A stretch of 64,000 bases of DNA from Tabrizicola soli (GTDB lineage: Bacteria > Pseudomonadota > Alphaproteobacteria > Rhodobacterales > Rhodobacteraceae). The position numbers and the translations under genes are program-made. Where the stretch lies: NCBI RefSeq assembly GCF_015999335.1, contig NZ_JAEACP010000010.1:62001-126000 (forward strand). Direction: 5' to 3'. Every line of letters begins with the position of its first letter. The first letter of the stretch is position 1. Positions 32,954 to 42,358 of this stretch are shown here, piece after piece. The notes under the pieces are model-generated. The model was not told the origin of the DNA. It did no database searches and worked only from the letters and a program-made list of their open reading frames with translations.

Positions 32954-33976
32954 TCATTTCTTCAGGTTGATCCAGATCGCATCGTAAAGCTTCTGGGTCG
33001 CCTCGTCGCAGACCAGGACGAAGCTGCCCGTCGGGGCCGATGCCGGGGGGTTGGTCTCGGGGCTGGACTTGATCGCCTCGTCCAGGAAGGGCTCCACCCC
33101 GATGACGCCCGAGGTATAGGCGGCATAGTTGGTCACGGCGGCGGCATTCTCGGGCTCCAGCAGGAAGTTCATGAACTTCAGCGCGTTCTCGCGGTTCGGC
33201 GCGTCCTTCAGCAGCACCATGTTGTCCATCCAGACCACCATGCCCTCCTTCGGATAGGCATATTCGACATTCGCCCCCTCGGCCCGCGCCTTGGCGGAAA
33301 AGCCGTTGTAGATCATCCCCGCCGCCGCATCGCCCGAGACCAGCACGTCCTTGGCCGTGTCCGAACCGAAGCTGGCCCAGTTCGCCTTGGCCGCCACCAG
33401 CATGTCGGACAGCGCCTTGAGCTGCGTCTTGTCGGTCGAGCATTGCGGGAGGCCCATGTAGATCGAGGCCAGCGCCAGAACCTCGCCCTGGCTGTCCAGC
33501 ACGTTGATCCTGCCCTTCAGCTCTTCCGGCGGGTCGAAGATGATGGCAAGGCTGCCGATGTCGCCCTGATAGACGTCGCGGTTCACGCTGAAGGCGGTCG
33601 TGCCCCACTGGTAGGGGATCGAGGACTGGCGGCCCGGATCGAAGGGCACGTCGATCCATTTCGGGTCGATGTTGGCGAAATTCGGCAGTTCCTCGCGGGC
33701 GAAGCTGTCCAGAAGTCCCTCGGCTGCCATGATCTGCACCATGTAGTCGCCGGGAACGGCCACGTCATACTGGCCCAGCTTGCCGGCCTTGAGCGAGGCG
33801 AGCATCGCCTCGTTGCTGTCGTAGGTGTCGATGGTGACGGCGATGCCGGTCTCGGCGGTGAACTTGTCCACCAGCTCCTGCGGGATGTATTCGAACCAGT
33901 GGTAGACCTTCAATTCGCCCTCGGCGAAGGCGGGGCCGGCCAGAAGCAGGGCCAGCGTGGTCAGGCGGAAATTCAT
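32954..33976 (-). CDS. Polyamine-type periplasmic binding protein (PotD/PotF family)
   Basis: 340 residues with a short Sec signal peptide (MNFRLTTLALLLAGPAFAEG). The mature sequence is typical PotF: LKVYHWFEYIPQELVDKF, the YDSNEAMLASLKAG strand, YDVAVPGDYMVQIM and IPYQWGTTAFSVNRD. It binds a cationic amine in the periplasm for the transporter encoded upstream in the same operon (33996-36774). Together with the downstream amine dehydrogenase this points to uptake and oxidation of a biogenic amine or polyamine derivative (inference). Confidence 0.9.
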   Translation of the reverse strand: MNFRLTTLALLLAGPAFAEGELKVYHWFEYIPQELVDKFTAETGIAVTIDTYDSNEAMLASLKAGKLGQYDVAVPGDYMVQIMAAEGLLDSFAREELPNFANIDPKWIDVPFDPGRQSSIPYQWGTTAFSVNRDVYQGDIGSLAIIFDPPEELKGRINVLDSQGEVLALASIYMGLPQCSTDKTQLKALSDMLVAAKANWASFGSDTAKDVLVSGDAAAGMIYNGFSAKARAEGANVEYAYPKEGMVVWMDNMVLLKDAPNRENALKFMNFLLEPENAAAVTNYAAYTSGVIGVEPFLDEAIKSSPETNPPASAPTGSFVLVCDEATQKLYDAIWINLKK

Positions 33977-33995
33977 CGGTGCGTCTCCTTGTCGG

Positions 33996-34796
33996 TTACG
34001 GGCTTCTGCGGCCCTTGCGGTTGATCAGGTAGGACAGGGTCACGAACAGGACCGAAACCGCCAGCATCAGGGTCGAGATCGCCATGATGTTCGGCTTGAT
34101 CCCCTGCTTGACCGAGCCGAAGATGGCGGTTGGCAGCGTCTCCATTCCCGCGCCCTTGACGAAGTTGGTGATGATGAAATCGTCCAGCGAGATGATGAAG
34201 GCCAGGAGTAAACCCGACACCACCCCCGGCGCCAGAAGCGGCAGCAGGATCAGGCGGAAGGCCTGCCAGCGGCTGGCGTAAAGGTCGCGGGCGGCCTGCT
34301 CGTAATGGCCCTCGATCCCCTGCAGGCGCGCGGCGATGGGCAGGTAGGCGAAGGGGATGCAGAAGGTGACATGGGCGATCAGCACCGTCAGGTAGCCGGT
34401 GGTCAGGCCGATCATGGCGAAGAAGATCAGCGTGGCGACGGCGGTGACGATCTCGGGCACCATCAGCGGCACGTTGATCAGGGCGAAGGTCGCGCGCTTG
34501 CCCCGGAACGCCCCGCCCCGGACCATCGCCACCGCCGCCGCCGTGGCGATCATGGTGGAGAGAGAGGCCGCGATCACGGCGATGGTCAGCGAGTTCCACG
34601 CCGCCTGACCGAAGCGCGCCGACTCGGGCCCGGTGAAGACATCGGCGTACCAGCGCAGCGAAAAGCCGCCCCAGCTGGTGATCGAGGTCGAGCCGTTGAA
34701 GGAATAGGCCATGATCACCAGAAGCGGCGCATACAGCACCACAAGGCACAGGACGGTGATGGCCAGGAAGCCGGGGTAATGCCGCACGCCCCTCAT
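33996..34796 (-). CDS. Polyamine-type ABC permease (PotC family)
   Basis: 266 residues from the ATG at 34796, which overlaps the preceding permease stop by 4 bases. Six membrane segments are visible, the first [20 protein letters not shown]. The EAA loop reads [21 protein letters not shown] near residues 165-185 (in part). The [13 protein letters not shown] block after it is typical of PotC/PotI. It pairs with the permease at 34793-35716. The longer open frame upstream of this ATG runs through the other permease gene and is not coding. Confidence 0.88.
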   Translation of the reverse strand: MRGVRHYPGFLAITVLCLVVLYAPLLVIMAYSFNGSTSITSWGGFSLRWYADVFTGPESARFGQAAWNSLTIAVIAASLSTMIATAAAVAMVRGGAFRGKRATFALINVPLMVPEIVTAVATLIFFAMIGLTTGYLTVLIAHVTFCIPFAYLPIAARLQGIEGHYEQAARDLYASRWQAFRLILLPLLAPGVVSGLLLAFIISLDDFIITNFVKGAGMETLPTAIFGSVKQGIKPNIMAISTLMLAVSVLFVTLSYLINRKGRRSP

Positions 34797-35716
34797 GCCG
34801 CGCCCCCTTTCGCGGCCGAGCGCGCGTAGAGCAGAAGCGCGATCATCACCAGCGTCATCAGGATCATCGAGACCGCCGCGCCGAAGGGCCAGTTGCCGAG
34901 GCTGCCCTTGAACTGCTCGTCGATCAGCGAGCCGATCATGAAATTCTTCGCCCCGCCCAGCAGGTCGGGCGCGAGGAAGGCCCCCAGCGAGGGGATGAAG
35001 ACCAGCAGGCAGCCCGCGACGATGCCCGGCTTGACGATGGGCAGGACGATCTCGCGCAGGGTGACCCAGCGGCTGGCGTAAAGGTCCGCCGCAGCCTCGG
35101 ACAGGGCGAAGTTGTAGCGTTCCACGGCGGCATAGATCGGCAGCACCATGAAGGGCAGGTAGCTGTAGAACAGGCCCAACTGCACCGCGAGGTTGGTGTT
35201 GACCAGGGGCAGCGGCCCGTCGATCAGGCCGATGCCCAGCAGCGCCTCGTTCAGCGGGCCGTTGTCGCGGATCAGGAATTTCAGGCTGACGGTGCGGATC
35301 AGAAGGTTGACCCAGTAGGGAATGGTGATCAGGAACAGCCAGACCCCCCGGCTGTGCGCGGGCCGCGTGGCGATGAACCAGGCGGTCGGGAAGCCGATCG
35401 CCAGACAGAGCAGCGTCGCCACCACCGCCTGCCAGATCGAGCGCCAGAAGATCGTGATGTAGGTCCATTCCAGGACCGGCGGCTCGTCCCCGAAGAGGCC
35501 CCGGTTCAGGAAGAACTGGTCATAGGCGGCCAGCGAGAACTGCCAGTCGACGCCGCCGCGGAACTCCTTGGTCAGGAAGGAATAGACCGCCATCAGCCCG
35601 ACCGGCAGGACCAGGAAGATCCCGATCACCGCCCAGGTCGGCAGCAGCAGCGGCGCGACGATGCGGCGATAGCTGTCGTCGCCGGTGGCCGGGGTCTGGT
35701 CCGCGATCCCCGCCAT
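34793..35716 (-). CDS. Polyamine-type ABC permease (PotB family)
   Basis: 307 residues. The first membrane segment ([20 protein letters not shown]) follows a ~25-residue cytoplasmic start, and the periplasmic loop after it is long, as in PotB/PotH. The EAA loop reads [20 protein letters not shown] near residues 200-220. The ATG overlaps the stop of the ATPase gene by 1 base, and the gene ends in an ATGA overlap with the second permease, so all are co-translated. Confidence 0.88.
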   Translation of the reverse strand: MAGIADQTPATGDDSYRRIVAPLLLPTWAVIGIFLVLPVGLMAVYSFLTKEFRGGVDWQFSLAAYDQFFLNRGLFGDEPPVLEWTYITIFWRSIWQAVVATLLCLAIGFPTAWFIATRPAHSRGVWLFLITIPYWVNLLIRTVSLKFLIRDNGPLNEALLGIGLIDGPLPLVNTNLAVQLGLFYSYLPFMVLPIYAAVERYNFALSEAAADLYASRWVTLREIVLPIVKPGIVAGCLLVFIPSLGAFLAPDLLGGAKNFMIGSLIDEQFKGSLGNWPFGAAVSMILMTLVMIALLLYARSAAKGGAA

Positions 35717-36774
35717 CAGTCGGCCAGAAGGCGCGCGGCGCCCTCCTCGATCCGCAGGCCCAGCCGGTCGCCGGGCTGCGGAACCCGTGCCCGGGCCGAA
35801 TTCTGGACGCGGACCTGCATTTCGGCCCCGCCCTCCAGCCGGGTCAGCAGCTGCAGGTCGGTGCCGAGATAGACCACCCGCTCCACCGTCGCCTTCAGAT
35901 CGCCGCCCGCTTCCACCAGCGACAGCCGCTCGGGCCGGATCGACAGGGCGTGCCGGCCGAGGGTATCGCTGGCCGAGGGGCAGGTCAGCGCCTGCCCGCC
36001 CGGCAAGACCACCCGCGCCTGCCCGCCCGCGACCGAGGCGACCTCGACCTCCAGCAGGTTGGTCTCGCCGATGAAATCGGCAACGAAGCGGTTGACCGGG
36101 GCCTCGTAGATCTCGCGCGCGGTGCCGATCTGCTGGACATGGCCCGCGCTCATCACGGCGATGCGGTCGGACATGGTCAGTGCTTCTTCCTGGTCATGGG
36201 TCACGAAGATGAAGGTGATGCCGGTGTCTTCCTGCAACTGCTTCAGTTCCACCCGCATCGCCTGCCGCAGCTTCAGGTCCAGCGCCGACAGCGGCTCGTC
36301 CAGGAGCAGCACCCGCGGCTCGGGCGCCAGGGCACGGGCCAGCGCCACCCGCTGTTGCTGGCCACCGGAAAGCTGCGACGGCAGCCGGTCGGCAAAGGCC
36401 GACAGATGCACCATCTCCAGCATCCGGCCCGCTCGTGCCCGCCGCGCATCGGCCGCCACGCCCTTCATCTTCAGCCCGAAGGCCACGTTGTCCAGCACCG
36501 ACATATGCGGGAACAGGGCATAGTTCTGGAACACCGTGTTGACCGGCCGCCGGTCCGGCTCCAGCCCGGCGATGTTCTGGCCGAACAGCAGGATCTCGCC
36601 CTGGGTCACATCCTCGAACCCCGCGATCATCCGCAGAAGCGTGGTCTTGCCGCAGCCCGAGGGGCCGAGCAGGGTGAAGAACTCGTTGTCCCGGATCGCC
36701 AGCGAGACGCCGTGTAGGGCGGTGAAGGTGCCATAGCGCTTGACCACGCGGCGGATCTCGATGGCGTCGCTCAT
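35716..36774 (-). CDS. Polyamine-type ABC transporter ATP-binding protein (PotA family)
   Basis: 352 residues. Walker [10 protein letters not shown] is near residues 38-46, Q-loop [12 protein letters not shown], signature [15 protein letters not shown] and Walker [13 protein letters not shown]; a TOBE domain occupies the last ~100 residues. It is the first gene of the operon read leftwards through permeases, binding protein, amidase and amine dehydrogenase. The ATG lies 55 bases from the palindrome at 36829-36844 that it shares with the divergent LuxR gene. Confidence 0.92.
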   Translation of the reverse strand: MSDAIEIRRVVKRYGTFTALHGVSLAIRDNEFFTLLGPSGCGKTTLLRMIAGFEDVTQGEILLFGQNIAGLEPDRRPVNTVFQNYALFPHMSVLDNVAFGLKMKGVAADARRARAGRMLEMVHLSAFADRLPSQLSGGQQQRVALARALAPEPRVLLLDEPLSALDLKLRQAMRVELKQLQEDTGITFIFVTHDQEEALTMSDRIAVMSAGHVQQIGTAREIYEAPVNRFVADFIGETNLLEVEVASVAGGQARVVLPGGQALTCPSASDTLGRHALSIRPERLSLVEAGGDLKATVERVVYLGTDLQLLTRLEGGAEMQVRVQNSARARVPQPGDRLGLRIEEGAARLLAD

Positions 36775-36785
36775 CTGGCTGGATC

Positions 36786-36844
36786 ATACCCCCGGATTCT
36801 GTACATTCAGCATGGTCGCCGAAAAAGCGGGGGTATATACCCCC
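36786..36844. promoter_or_regulatory. GGGGGTATATACCCCC palindrome plus ATACCCCC half-site between divergent genes
   Basis: A perfect 16-base palindrome (36829-36844) lies 14 bases before the LuxR ATG. A second copy of one arm, ATACCCCC (36786-36793), lies 36 bases to the left, close to the start of the ABC operon on the other strand. The arrangement fits a regulator that represses itself and controls the divergent transporter/amine dehydrogenase operon. The divergent LuxR protein is the obvious candidate (inference). Confidence 0.65.
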
Positions 36845-36858
36845 AGAGAGGTATCGCC

Positions 36859-37695
36859 ATGCCGCCGCTGCCGAACCTGGCCGAGGTGCGGATCGCCACG
36901 GTGATCCGTGCCCTGCACCAGCCGGAATTCGAGGCGGCGCTGGCCCTTCTGTTCCAGACCCTCGCCGCGCCGGACAATCTGATCTGCCTGGCCTATCGCG
37001 ACGCCGGGCCGCCGCAGGTGCTGCATCGCGAGACCAGGGATCCGACCGTCTTCACCCAGTTGGAAAGCACCTACCTGCCGGGGGCCTATCGCCTGGACCC
37101 TTTCTTCGAGCTGCACCTGAACCGGGTCGCCGCAGGGGCCTACCGCCTGACCGACATCGCTCCCGACGCCTTCCACCGCAGCCGCTACTTCAGCGAATAT
37201 TACGAGCAGACCACGCTGGTGGACGAGATCACCTTCGTCGCCTATCCCGCCCCCGGCGTCACGCTGAACCTCTGCCTCGGCCGCGACATCTCCTCCGGCC
37301 GGCTGTTCTCGATCCGCGAGGTGGAGACCTGCCAGCGCCTTGCCCCGGTGATCGCCGCCCTGTCCGAGGCGCATTGGGCCGGCCTCTCCCGCGCCTCCGG
37401 CCCGGCCGAGGATACCGCCGCCCTCCTGGCCCTGGCCGCGCGGCGCCAGCACGGCATCCAGCTTTCCGCCCGCCAGGCCGAGGTGGCGCTGCTGATCCTG
37501 CGCGGCCATTCCACGGTCTCGATCGGCCTCCGCCTCGGCCTGTCGCCGCAGACGGTGAAGGTCTTCCGCAAGCAGCTTTACAGCCGCTGTGCGATCAGCT
37601 CCCAGGCCGAGCTTTTCGCGCTGATGCTTCCGCTCTTGCGGGATCACGCGCCGCCAGCCTCCGGTCAGGCCTTTCAATCCGGGCTTGTCGATTGA
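36859..37695 (+). CDS. LuxR-family transcriptional regulator
   Basis: 278 residues. The C-terminal ~60 residues form a LuxR helix-turn-helix: LSARQAEVALLILRGHSTV, then LGLSPQTVKVFRKQLYSRC with the recognition helix. The N-terminal ~190 residues are a ligand-sensing region without a phospho-acceptor Asp, so it is not a response regulator. It is divergent from the amine transporter operon across a strong palindrome. Histamine-degradation clusters in pseudomonads are, as I recall, also LuxR-controlled, which would agree with the downstream amine dehydrogenase (inference). Confidence 0.85.
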   Translation: MPPLPNLAEVRIATVIRALHQPEFEAALALLFQTLAAPDNLICLAYRDAGPPQVLHRETRDPTVFTQLESTYLPGAYRLDPFFELHLNRVAAGAYRLTDIAPDAFHRSRYFSEYYEQTTLVDEITFVAYPAPGVTLNLCLGRDISSGRLFSIREVETCQRLAPVIAALSEAHWAGLSRASGPAEDTAALLALAARRQHGIQLSARQAEVALLILRGHSTVSIGLRLGLSPQTVKVFRKQLYSRCAISSQAELFALMLPLLRDHAPPASGQAFQSGLVD

Positions 37696-37707
37696 CAGGC
37701 TTTCTTG
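37684..37707 (+). promoter_or_regulatory. CTTGT-N13-TTCTTG element, copy 1 (before the aldehyde dehydrogenase gene)
   Basis: CTTGT (37684-37688) and TTCTTG (37702-37707) lie 57 bases before the ATG at 37764. The same two words with exactly the same 13-base gap occur at 40610-40633 and 50297-50320, each just before a transcription unit. In copies 1 and 2 the spacer also begins CGATTG. Probably an activator site; the LysR protein at 49338 is a candidate. Confidence 0.6.
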
Positions 37708-37763
37708 CCTGACCTTCCATCGGAAACCAGCTTAGATAAGGCGTTTTGGGAAAGGACGAGGCG

Positions 37764-39197
37764 ATGACCGACATCAAGCGCAACTTCATCGGCGGCGAAT
37801 GGCAGGCGGCGACAGAAGCCAGCGAGAACCGCAATCCCGCCAACCCGGAGGATCTGATCGGCCTTTATGCCCGCGGAACCGCGGCGGATGTCGCGGCGGC
37901 GGTGGCTGCGGCCGGCGCGGCGCAGCCCGGCTGGGGCCGCGGGTCGCCGCAGCTGCGGGCCGATGTGCTGCGGCGGGCGGGCGACCTGCTTCTGGCCCGG
38001 AATGACGAGCTTGGCCGGCTTCTGGCGCGCGAGGAGGGCAAGACCCTGGCCGAGGCGAAGGGCGAGGCGATGCGGGCGGCGCAGTTGTTCCATTTCTACG
38101 CGGGCGAGGCGGTCCGGCATCCGGGCGAGAAGCTGGACTCGATCCGCGAGGGCGTCGAGGTCGACGTGATGCGCGAGCCCTTGGGCGTGGTCGGCCTGAT
38201 CACGCCCTGGAATTTCCCGATCGCCATTCCGGCCTGGAAGTCCGCCCCGGCGCTGGCCGCCGGAAACGCCGTGGTGCTGAAGCCCGCCGACCTGACCCCG
38301 GCCTGCGCGCATCTGCTGGCCGAGGTGCTGCAGGAGGCGGGCTGCCCGGCGGGGGTGTTCAACCTGGTCATGGGGCGCGGCTCGGAGATCGGGGCGGCGC
38401 TGGTGCAGAACCCGGATGTGGCGGCGATCTCCTTCACCGGGTCCGAGCGCGTGGGCCGTGGCATCGCGGCCGGCTGCGCGGCGGGGATGAAGAAGGTCCA
38501 GCTGGAGATGGGCGGCAAGAACCCGATGGTGGTCATGGCCGACGCCGACCTGGACCTGGCGGTCAATGCCTGCCTGAACGGGGCCTTCTTCTCGACCGGG
38601 CAACGCTGCACCGCCTCCTCCCGGCTGATCGTCGAGGACGCGATCCATGACGCCTTCGTCGAACGCCTGTCCGCCGCTATGGGCGCGCTGCGGGTGGGCG
38701 ATCCGCTGGAGGCCGGTACGCAGATGGGTCCGGTGGTGTCGGAAAGCCAGCTGGCGGGCAACCTCGACTATGTGCGGCTGGCGGGCGAGGAAGGCTGCGA
38801 GGTTCTGGGCGGCCAGCGGCTGAACCGGCCGGGCAGCTTCCAGGCCCCTGCCCTGTTCCTGGGCGCCCGCAACGACATGCGCACCAGCCGCGAGGAGATC
38901 TTCGGCCCCTGCGCCAGCGTGATCCGCGTGGCCGATTTCGACGAGGCGCTGGCGGTGGCGAACGACACGCCCTTCGGCCTGTCCTCGGGCATCTGCACCG
39001 GCGCGCTGAAACACGCCACCGCCTTCCGGCGCGGGTCGAAGGCGGGGATGGTGATGGTCAACCTGCCGACGGCGGGGGTGGATTACCATGTGCCCTTCGG
39101 CGGGCGCGGCGGCTCCAGCCTTGGCGGGAGGGAGCAGGGACGGATGGCGATGGAGTTCTACACCAGCGTCAAGACCGCCTATAGCTTCGCGGGGTGA
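37764..39197 (+). CDS. NAD(P)-dependent aldehyde dehydrogenase (2-oxoglutarate semialdehyde dehydrogenase type)
   Basis: 477 residues. Catalytic Cys is in FSTGQRCTASSR (about residue 280) and the general-base Glu in LEMGGKNP (about residue 249); TPWNFPIAIP and FTGSERVGR mark the cofactor site. The ending SLGGREQGRMAMEFYTSVKT is characteristic of 2-oxoglutarate semialdehyde (2,5-dioxopentanoate) dehydrogenases. That reaction ends uronate and hydroxyproline degradation, and a uronate-dehydrogenase-like gene lies at 47275. AAGGACGAGG precedes the ATG. The next gene starts within a few bases. Confidence 0.87.
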   Translation: MTDIKRNFIGGEWQAATEASENRNPANPEDLIGLYARGTAADVAAAVAAAGAAQPGWGRGSPQLRADVLRRAGDLLLARNDELGRLLAREEGKTLAEAKGEAMRAAQLFHFYAGEAVRHPGEKLDSIREGVEVDVMREPLGVVGLITPWNFPIAIPAWKSAPALAAGNAVVLKPADLTPACAHLLAEVLQEAGCPAGVFNLVMGRGSEIGAALVQNPDVAAISFTGSERVGRGIAAGCAAGMKKVQLEMGGKNPMVVMADADLDLAVNACLNGAFFSTGQRCTASSRLIVEDAIHDAFVERLSAAMGALRVGDPLEAGTQMGPVVSESQLAGNLDYVRLAGEEGCEVLGGQRLNRPGSFQAPALFLGARNDMRTSREEIFGPCASVIRVADFDEALAVANDTPFGLSSGICTGALKHATAFRRGSKAGMVMVNLPTAGVDYHVPFGGRGGSSLGGREQGRMAMEFYTSVKTAYSFAG

Positions 39198-39199
39198 GC

Positions 39200-40609
39200 A
39201 TGGACCTCGCGGCAGGGCTTGCGTCGATCCTGGGGCCGAAGGGCTGGGTGCCTGGGGCCGACGCCCGGCCCTGGTCGCGCGACTGGCTGGACCGGCATGG
39301 CGAGGCCCCGTTGGGCGTCGCCCGGCCCGGGACGACCGACGAGGTCTCGCGCGTGATGGCGGCCTGCCATGCGGCGGGGGTCGGTGTGGTGCCACAGGGC
39401 GGCAACACCGGGCTTTGCAGCGCGGCGGTGGCGGGCAGGCCGGGGGCGGTGATCCTGTCGCTGTCCCGGATGGCGGGGATCGCCGCCCCGGACCTTGCCA
39501 GCGGCAGCGTGACGGTCGAGGCGGGGGTGATCCTCGCCAACCTCCATGCCGCGCTGGAAGGGACGGAGATGGTCTTCCCCCTCCACCTTGGCGCCGAGGG
39601 CAGCGCGCAGATCGGCGGGCTGATCGGGACCAATGCGGGGGGCAGCCATGCCTTCCGCCACGGGATGATGTCCGACCTGGTCCTGGGGCTGGAGGTCGTC
39701 CTGCCCGACGGCCGGGTCTGGAACGGGATGCGGGCGGTGCAGAAGGACAATGCGGGCTATGCGCTGCGCAAGCTCTTCTGCGGGGCGGAGGGGACGCTGG
39801 GCGTGGTGACGCGCGCGGTCCTGCGCCTGGCCCCCCGGCCCCGCGCGAAGGCGACGGCGCTGCTCGCCCTGCCCGACATGGGCGCGGCGGTGGCTTTCGG
39901 CAGCCGGCTTCGCGCCGATCTGGGCGATGTGCTGACGGGGATGGAGTTCTTCTCGGACCTCGGTCTGGACCTTGCGCTGCGGCATGTGCCGGGGCTGGCC
40001 TGGCCCCTTGGCAGCCGCGCCGGGGCCTATCTGCTGGTCGAGGTCGCCAGCACCTCGCCCCTTGTGCCGCTGGACGAGATGCTGTCCGGCACTCTGGAAT
40101 GGGGCATGGCCGAGGGGCTGGTGACCGACGGCGCCCTCGCCGCGAACGAGGCGCAACGCGCGGCCTTCTGGCGCTTGCGCGAGGAACAGCCCGAGGGGCA
40201 GCGGCTGGAAGGGGTGCAGCTCAAGCACGACATCTCGGTCCCGCCGGGCCGGATCGCCGAGTTCGTGGAGCGGGGGGCCGGGCTTTGCCAGCGTCTGCTG
40301 CCGGGGGTGCGGATCAATCCCTTCGGGCATCTGGGCGACGGCAATATCCACTACAACCTCTCGCCCCCGGCCGGGCAGGCGGATTTCGCGGGGCTCGGCC
40401 CGGAGATCGGCCTCGAACTCGCCCGGCTGGCCGATAGAATGGGCGGCAGTTTCGCGGCCGAGCATGGGTTGGGCCGGGCCAAGATCGCGCTGGCCGACGC
40501 GCTGCGCAGGCCGGTGGAGCGTGGTTTGATGGCAAGCCTGAAACGCGCGCTGGACCCGGCCGGAGGGATGAATCCGGGCGTGATCCTGCGCGAGGATCGG
40601 CAAGAATAA
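39200..40609 (+). CDS. FAD-linked oxidase / D-2-hydroxy-acid dehydrogenase (GlcD/D2HGDH type)
   Basis: 469 residues. An N-terminal PCMH FAD-binding domain shows VPQGGNTGLC (residues ~59-68) and IGGLIGTNAGGSHAFRHG. The C-terminal FAD-oxidase domain has NPFGHLGDGNIHYN and ends AEHGLGRAKI, with the metal-binding His residues of D-2-hydroxyglutarate and D-lactate dehydrogenases. It oxidises a D-2-hydroxy acid to a 2-oxo acid. The ATG at 39200 follows the aldehyde dehydrogenase stop directly; a GTG at 39194 is an alternative. The two form one transcription unit. Confidence 0.88.
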   Translation: MDLAAGLASILGPKGWVPGADARPWSRDWLDRHGEAPLGVARPGTTDEVSRVMAACHAAGVGVVPQGGNTGLCSAAVAGRPGAVILSLSRMAGIAAPDLASGSVTVEAGVILANLHAALEGTEMVFPLHLGAEGSAQIGGLIGTNAGGSHAFRHGMMSDLVLGLEVVLPDGRVWNGMRAVQKDNAGYALRKLFCGAEGTLGVVTRAVLRLAPRPRAKATALLALPDMGAAVAFGSRLRADLGDVLTGMEFFSDLGLDLALRHVPGLAWPLGSRAGAYLLVEVASTSPLVPLDEMLSGTLEWGMAEGLVTDGALAANEAQRAAFWRLREEQPEGQRLEGVQLKHDISVPPGRIAEFVERGAGLCQRLLPGVRINPFGHLGDGNIHYNLSPPAGQADFAGLGPEIGLELARLADRMGGSFAAEHGLGRAKIALADALRRPVERGLMASLKRALDPAGGMNPGVILREDRQE

Positions 40610-40633
40610 CTTGTCGATTGCCCGTCCTTCTTG
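40610..40633 (+). promoter_or_regulatory. CTTGT-N13-TTCTTG element, copy 2 (before the TPP-enzyme operon)
   Basis: CTTGT (40610-40614) and TTCTTG (40628-40633) with a 13-base gap, 58 bases before the ATG at 40691. Eleven consecutive bases (CTTGTCGATTG) are identical to copy 1. It begins right at the stop of the preceding gene, so the operon from 40691 probably has its own regulated promoter. Confidence 0.6.
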
Positions 40634-40690
40634 CTTCCGCTCCGGCGCGGAAGGGCACAGGATGAACTTCAAGGCAGATTGGGAAGACGC

Positions 40691-42358
40691 ATGATGCGAA
40701 ACGGCGGTCGGCTACTGGTGGAAAGCCTTGCGGCGCTTGGGGCGACCAAGGCCTTCGGGGTTCCGGGCGAAAGCTATCTGGCGGTGCTGGACGCGCTGCA
40801 CGACACGGGCGGGCGGCTGGACTTCGTCCTCTGCCGGAACGAGGGCGGGGCCGCCTTCATGGCCGCCGCCTGGGGCAAGCTGACGGGCAGCCCCGGCATC
40901 TGCATGGTGACGCGGGGTCCGGGGGTGACGAACGCCTCGATCGGCATCCACACCGCGATGCAGGATTCGGCGCCGATGCTGTGCTTCGTGGGCCAGGTCG
41001 GCACCGACATGAAGGGCCGCGAGGCATTCCAGGAGATCGACTATCGCGCGGTCTTCGGGACGATGGCGAAATGGGCGGTCGAGATCGACCGGGTCGAACG
41101 CATCCCGGAAATCCTTGCCCGCGCCTGGGTCACCGCGACCACCGGCCGCCCCGGCCCCGTGGTCATCGCCCTGCCCGAGGACATGCTGACCGCACTCACC
41201 GCTGCCGCCCCGCTGGCTGGCCCGGCCCGGATCGCCGAAGCCGCGCCGGCCCCCGCCGCGGTGGAGGAGGCGCTGGCGCTCTTGGCCGGGGCCTCGCGAC
41301 CCCTCATCTTGATCGGCGGCTGCAACTGGACCGGGCAGGGCCGCACGGATCTGCAAACCTTTGCCGAGGCCTCGGACATCCCCGTCATCGCCGCCTTCCG
41401 TTATCAGGACCAGTTCGACAACCACTCCCCGGTCTATGCGGGCGAGGCGGGCGTGGGGATGCCCGCGAACGTCAAGCGGCTGGTCCGCGAGGCGGATGTG
41501 ATCCTGGCGATCAACACCCGCTTCGGCGAGATGACGACGGACGGCTATACGCTGCTGTCGGTGCCGGTGCCGTCGCAGACCCTGATCCATGTGCACGGGT
41601 CCGACCGCGAGATTGGCAAGGTCTATCAACCTGCGCTTGGGGTTCCTGCCGGACCGAACGCCTTTGCCGCCGCGCTGCGCCCGGTCAGGGGCGGCTGGTC
41701 CGACTGGCGCAAGCAGGCGCGGGCCGAGTGGGAGGCGGGGTTCGAGCTTGGGCCCCAGCCCTCGCCCGTGGACATGGGGCTGGTGACGGCGCATCTGCGC
41801 GAGGTCCTGCCCGAGGACGCGATCCTGACCAACGGGGCGGGCAATTTCACCGTCTGGCCGAACAAGTTCTTCAAGTTCGGCCCGAAGGCACGGCTTCTGG
41901 CGCCGCAGTCGGGGGCCATGGGCTATGGCCTGCCCGCCGCCGTGGCCGCCAAGGTCGCCCACCCCGAGCGGACGGTCGTCTGCTTTGCGGGCGACGGCGA
42001 TTTCCAGATGAACTGCCAGGAGCTGGGCACGGCGATGCAGGCCGGGGCGCAGCCGATCGTCCTGATCCTGAACAACGGCATCTACGGCACGATCCGCGCG
42101 CATCAGGAGCGCACCTATCCCGCCCGCGTCTCCGGCACCTCCTTGGAGAACCCGGATTTCACGATGCTCGCCCGCGCCTATGGCTACCATGCCGAGCGGG
42201 TGGAGCGGACCGAGGACTTCCCCGCCGCCTTCGCCCGCGCGCTTGCCTCGCGCACGGGGGCGGTGCTGGACCTCGACATCAGCCCCGAGGCGCTGACCCC
42301 GCGCCAGACGCTTTCGCAGATGCGCGCGGCGGCGCTTGCGGCAAAGGACAGGAAATGA
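40691..42358 (+). CDS. Acetolactate-synthase-like TPP enzyme
   Basis: 555 residues with three TPP-enzyme domains. The catalytic Glu is in CRNEGGAAFMA near residue 52. The middle domain follows, and the PP domain has the TPP motif GDGDFQMNCQELGTAM...ILNN near residues 437-467. Members include acetolactate synthase, glyoxylate carboligase and several decarboxylases; I cannot say which reaction applies. Two ATGs (40691, 40694) are possible. Its stop overlaps the hydantoinase A start (ATGA). Confidence 0.85.
   Translation: MMRNGGRLLVESLAALGATKAFGVPGESYLAVLDALHDTGGRLDFVLCRNEGGAAFMAAAWGKLTGSPGICMVTRGPGVTNASIGIHTAMQDSAPMLCFVGQVGTDMKGREAFQEIDYRAVFGTMAKWAVEIDRVERIPEILARAWVTATTGRPGPVVIALPEDMLTALTAAAPLAGPARIAEAAPAPAAVEEALALLAGASRPLILIGGCNWTGQGRTDLQTFAEASDIPVIAAFRYQDQFDNHSPVYAGEAGVGMPANVKRLVREADVILAINTRFGEMTTDGYTLLSVPVPSQTLIHVHGSDREIGKVYQPALGVPAGPNAFAAALRPVRGGWSDWRKQARAEWEAGFELGPQPSPVDMGLVTAHLREVLPEDAILTNGAGNFTVWPNKFFKFGPKARLLAPQSGAMGYGLPAAVAAKVAHPERTVVCFAGDGDFQMNCQELGTAMQAGAQPIVLILNNGIYGTIRAHQERTYPARVSGTSLENPDFTMLARAYGYHAERVERTEDFPAAFARALASRTGAVLDLDISPEALTPRQTLSQMRAAALAAKDRK

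Noticed and set aside
33996-35468. One 490-residue fused permease
   Set aside because: Only the part after the ATG at 34796 is a permease. The upstream part is an out-of-frame reading of the PotB-type gene, which is clear in its own frame.
40981-42354. N-terminal extension of the hydantoinase A protein
   Set aside because: The frame is open through the TPP-enzyme gene but reads as Arg/Gly-rich nonsense; the ASKHA fold begins right after the ATG at 42355.
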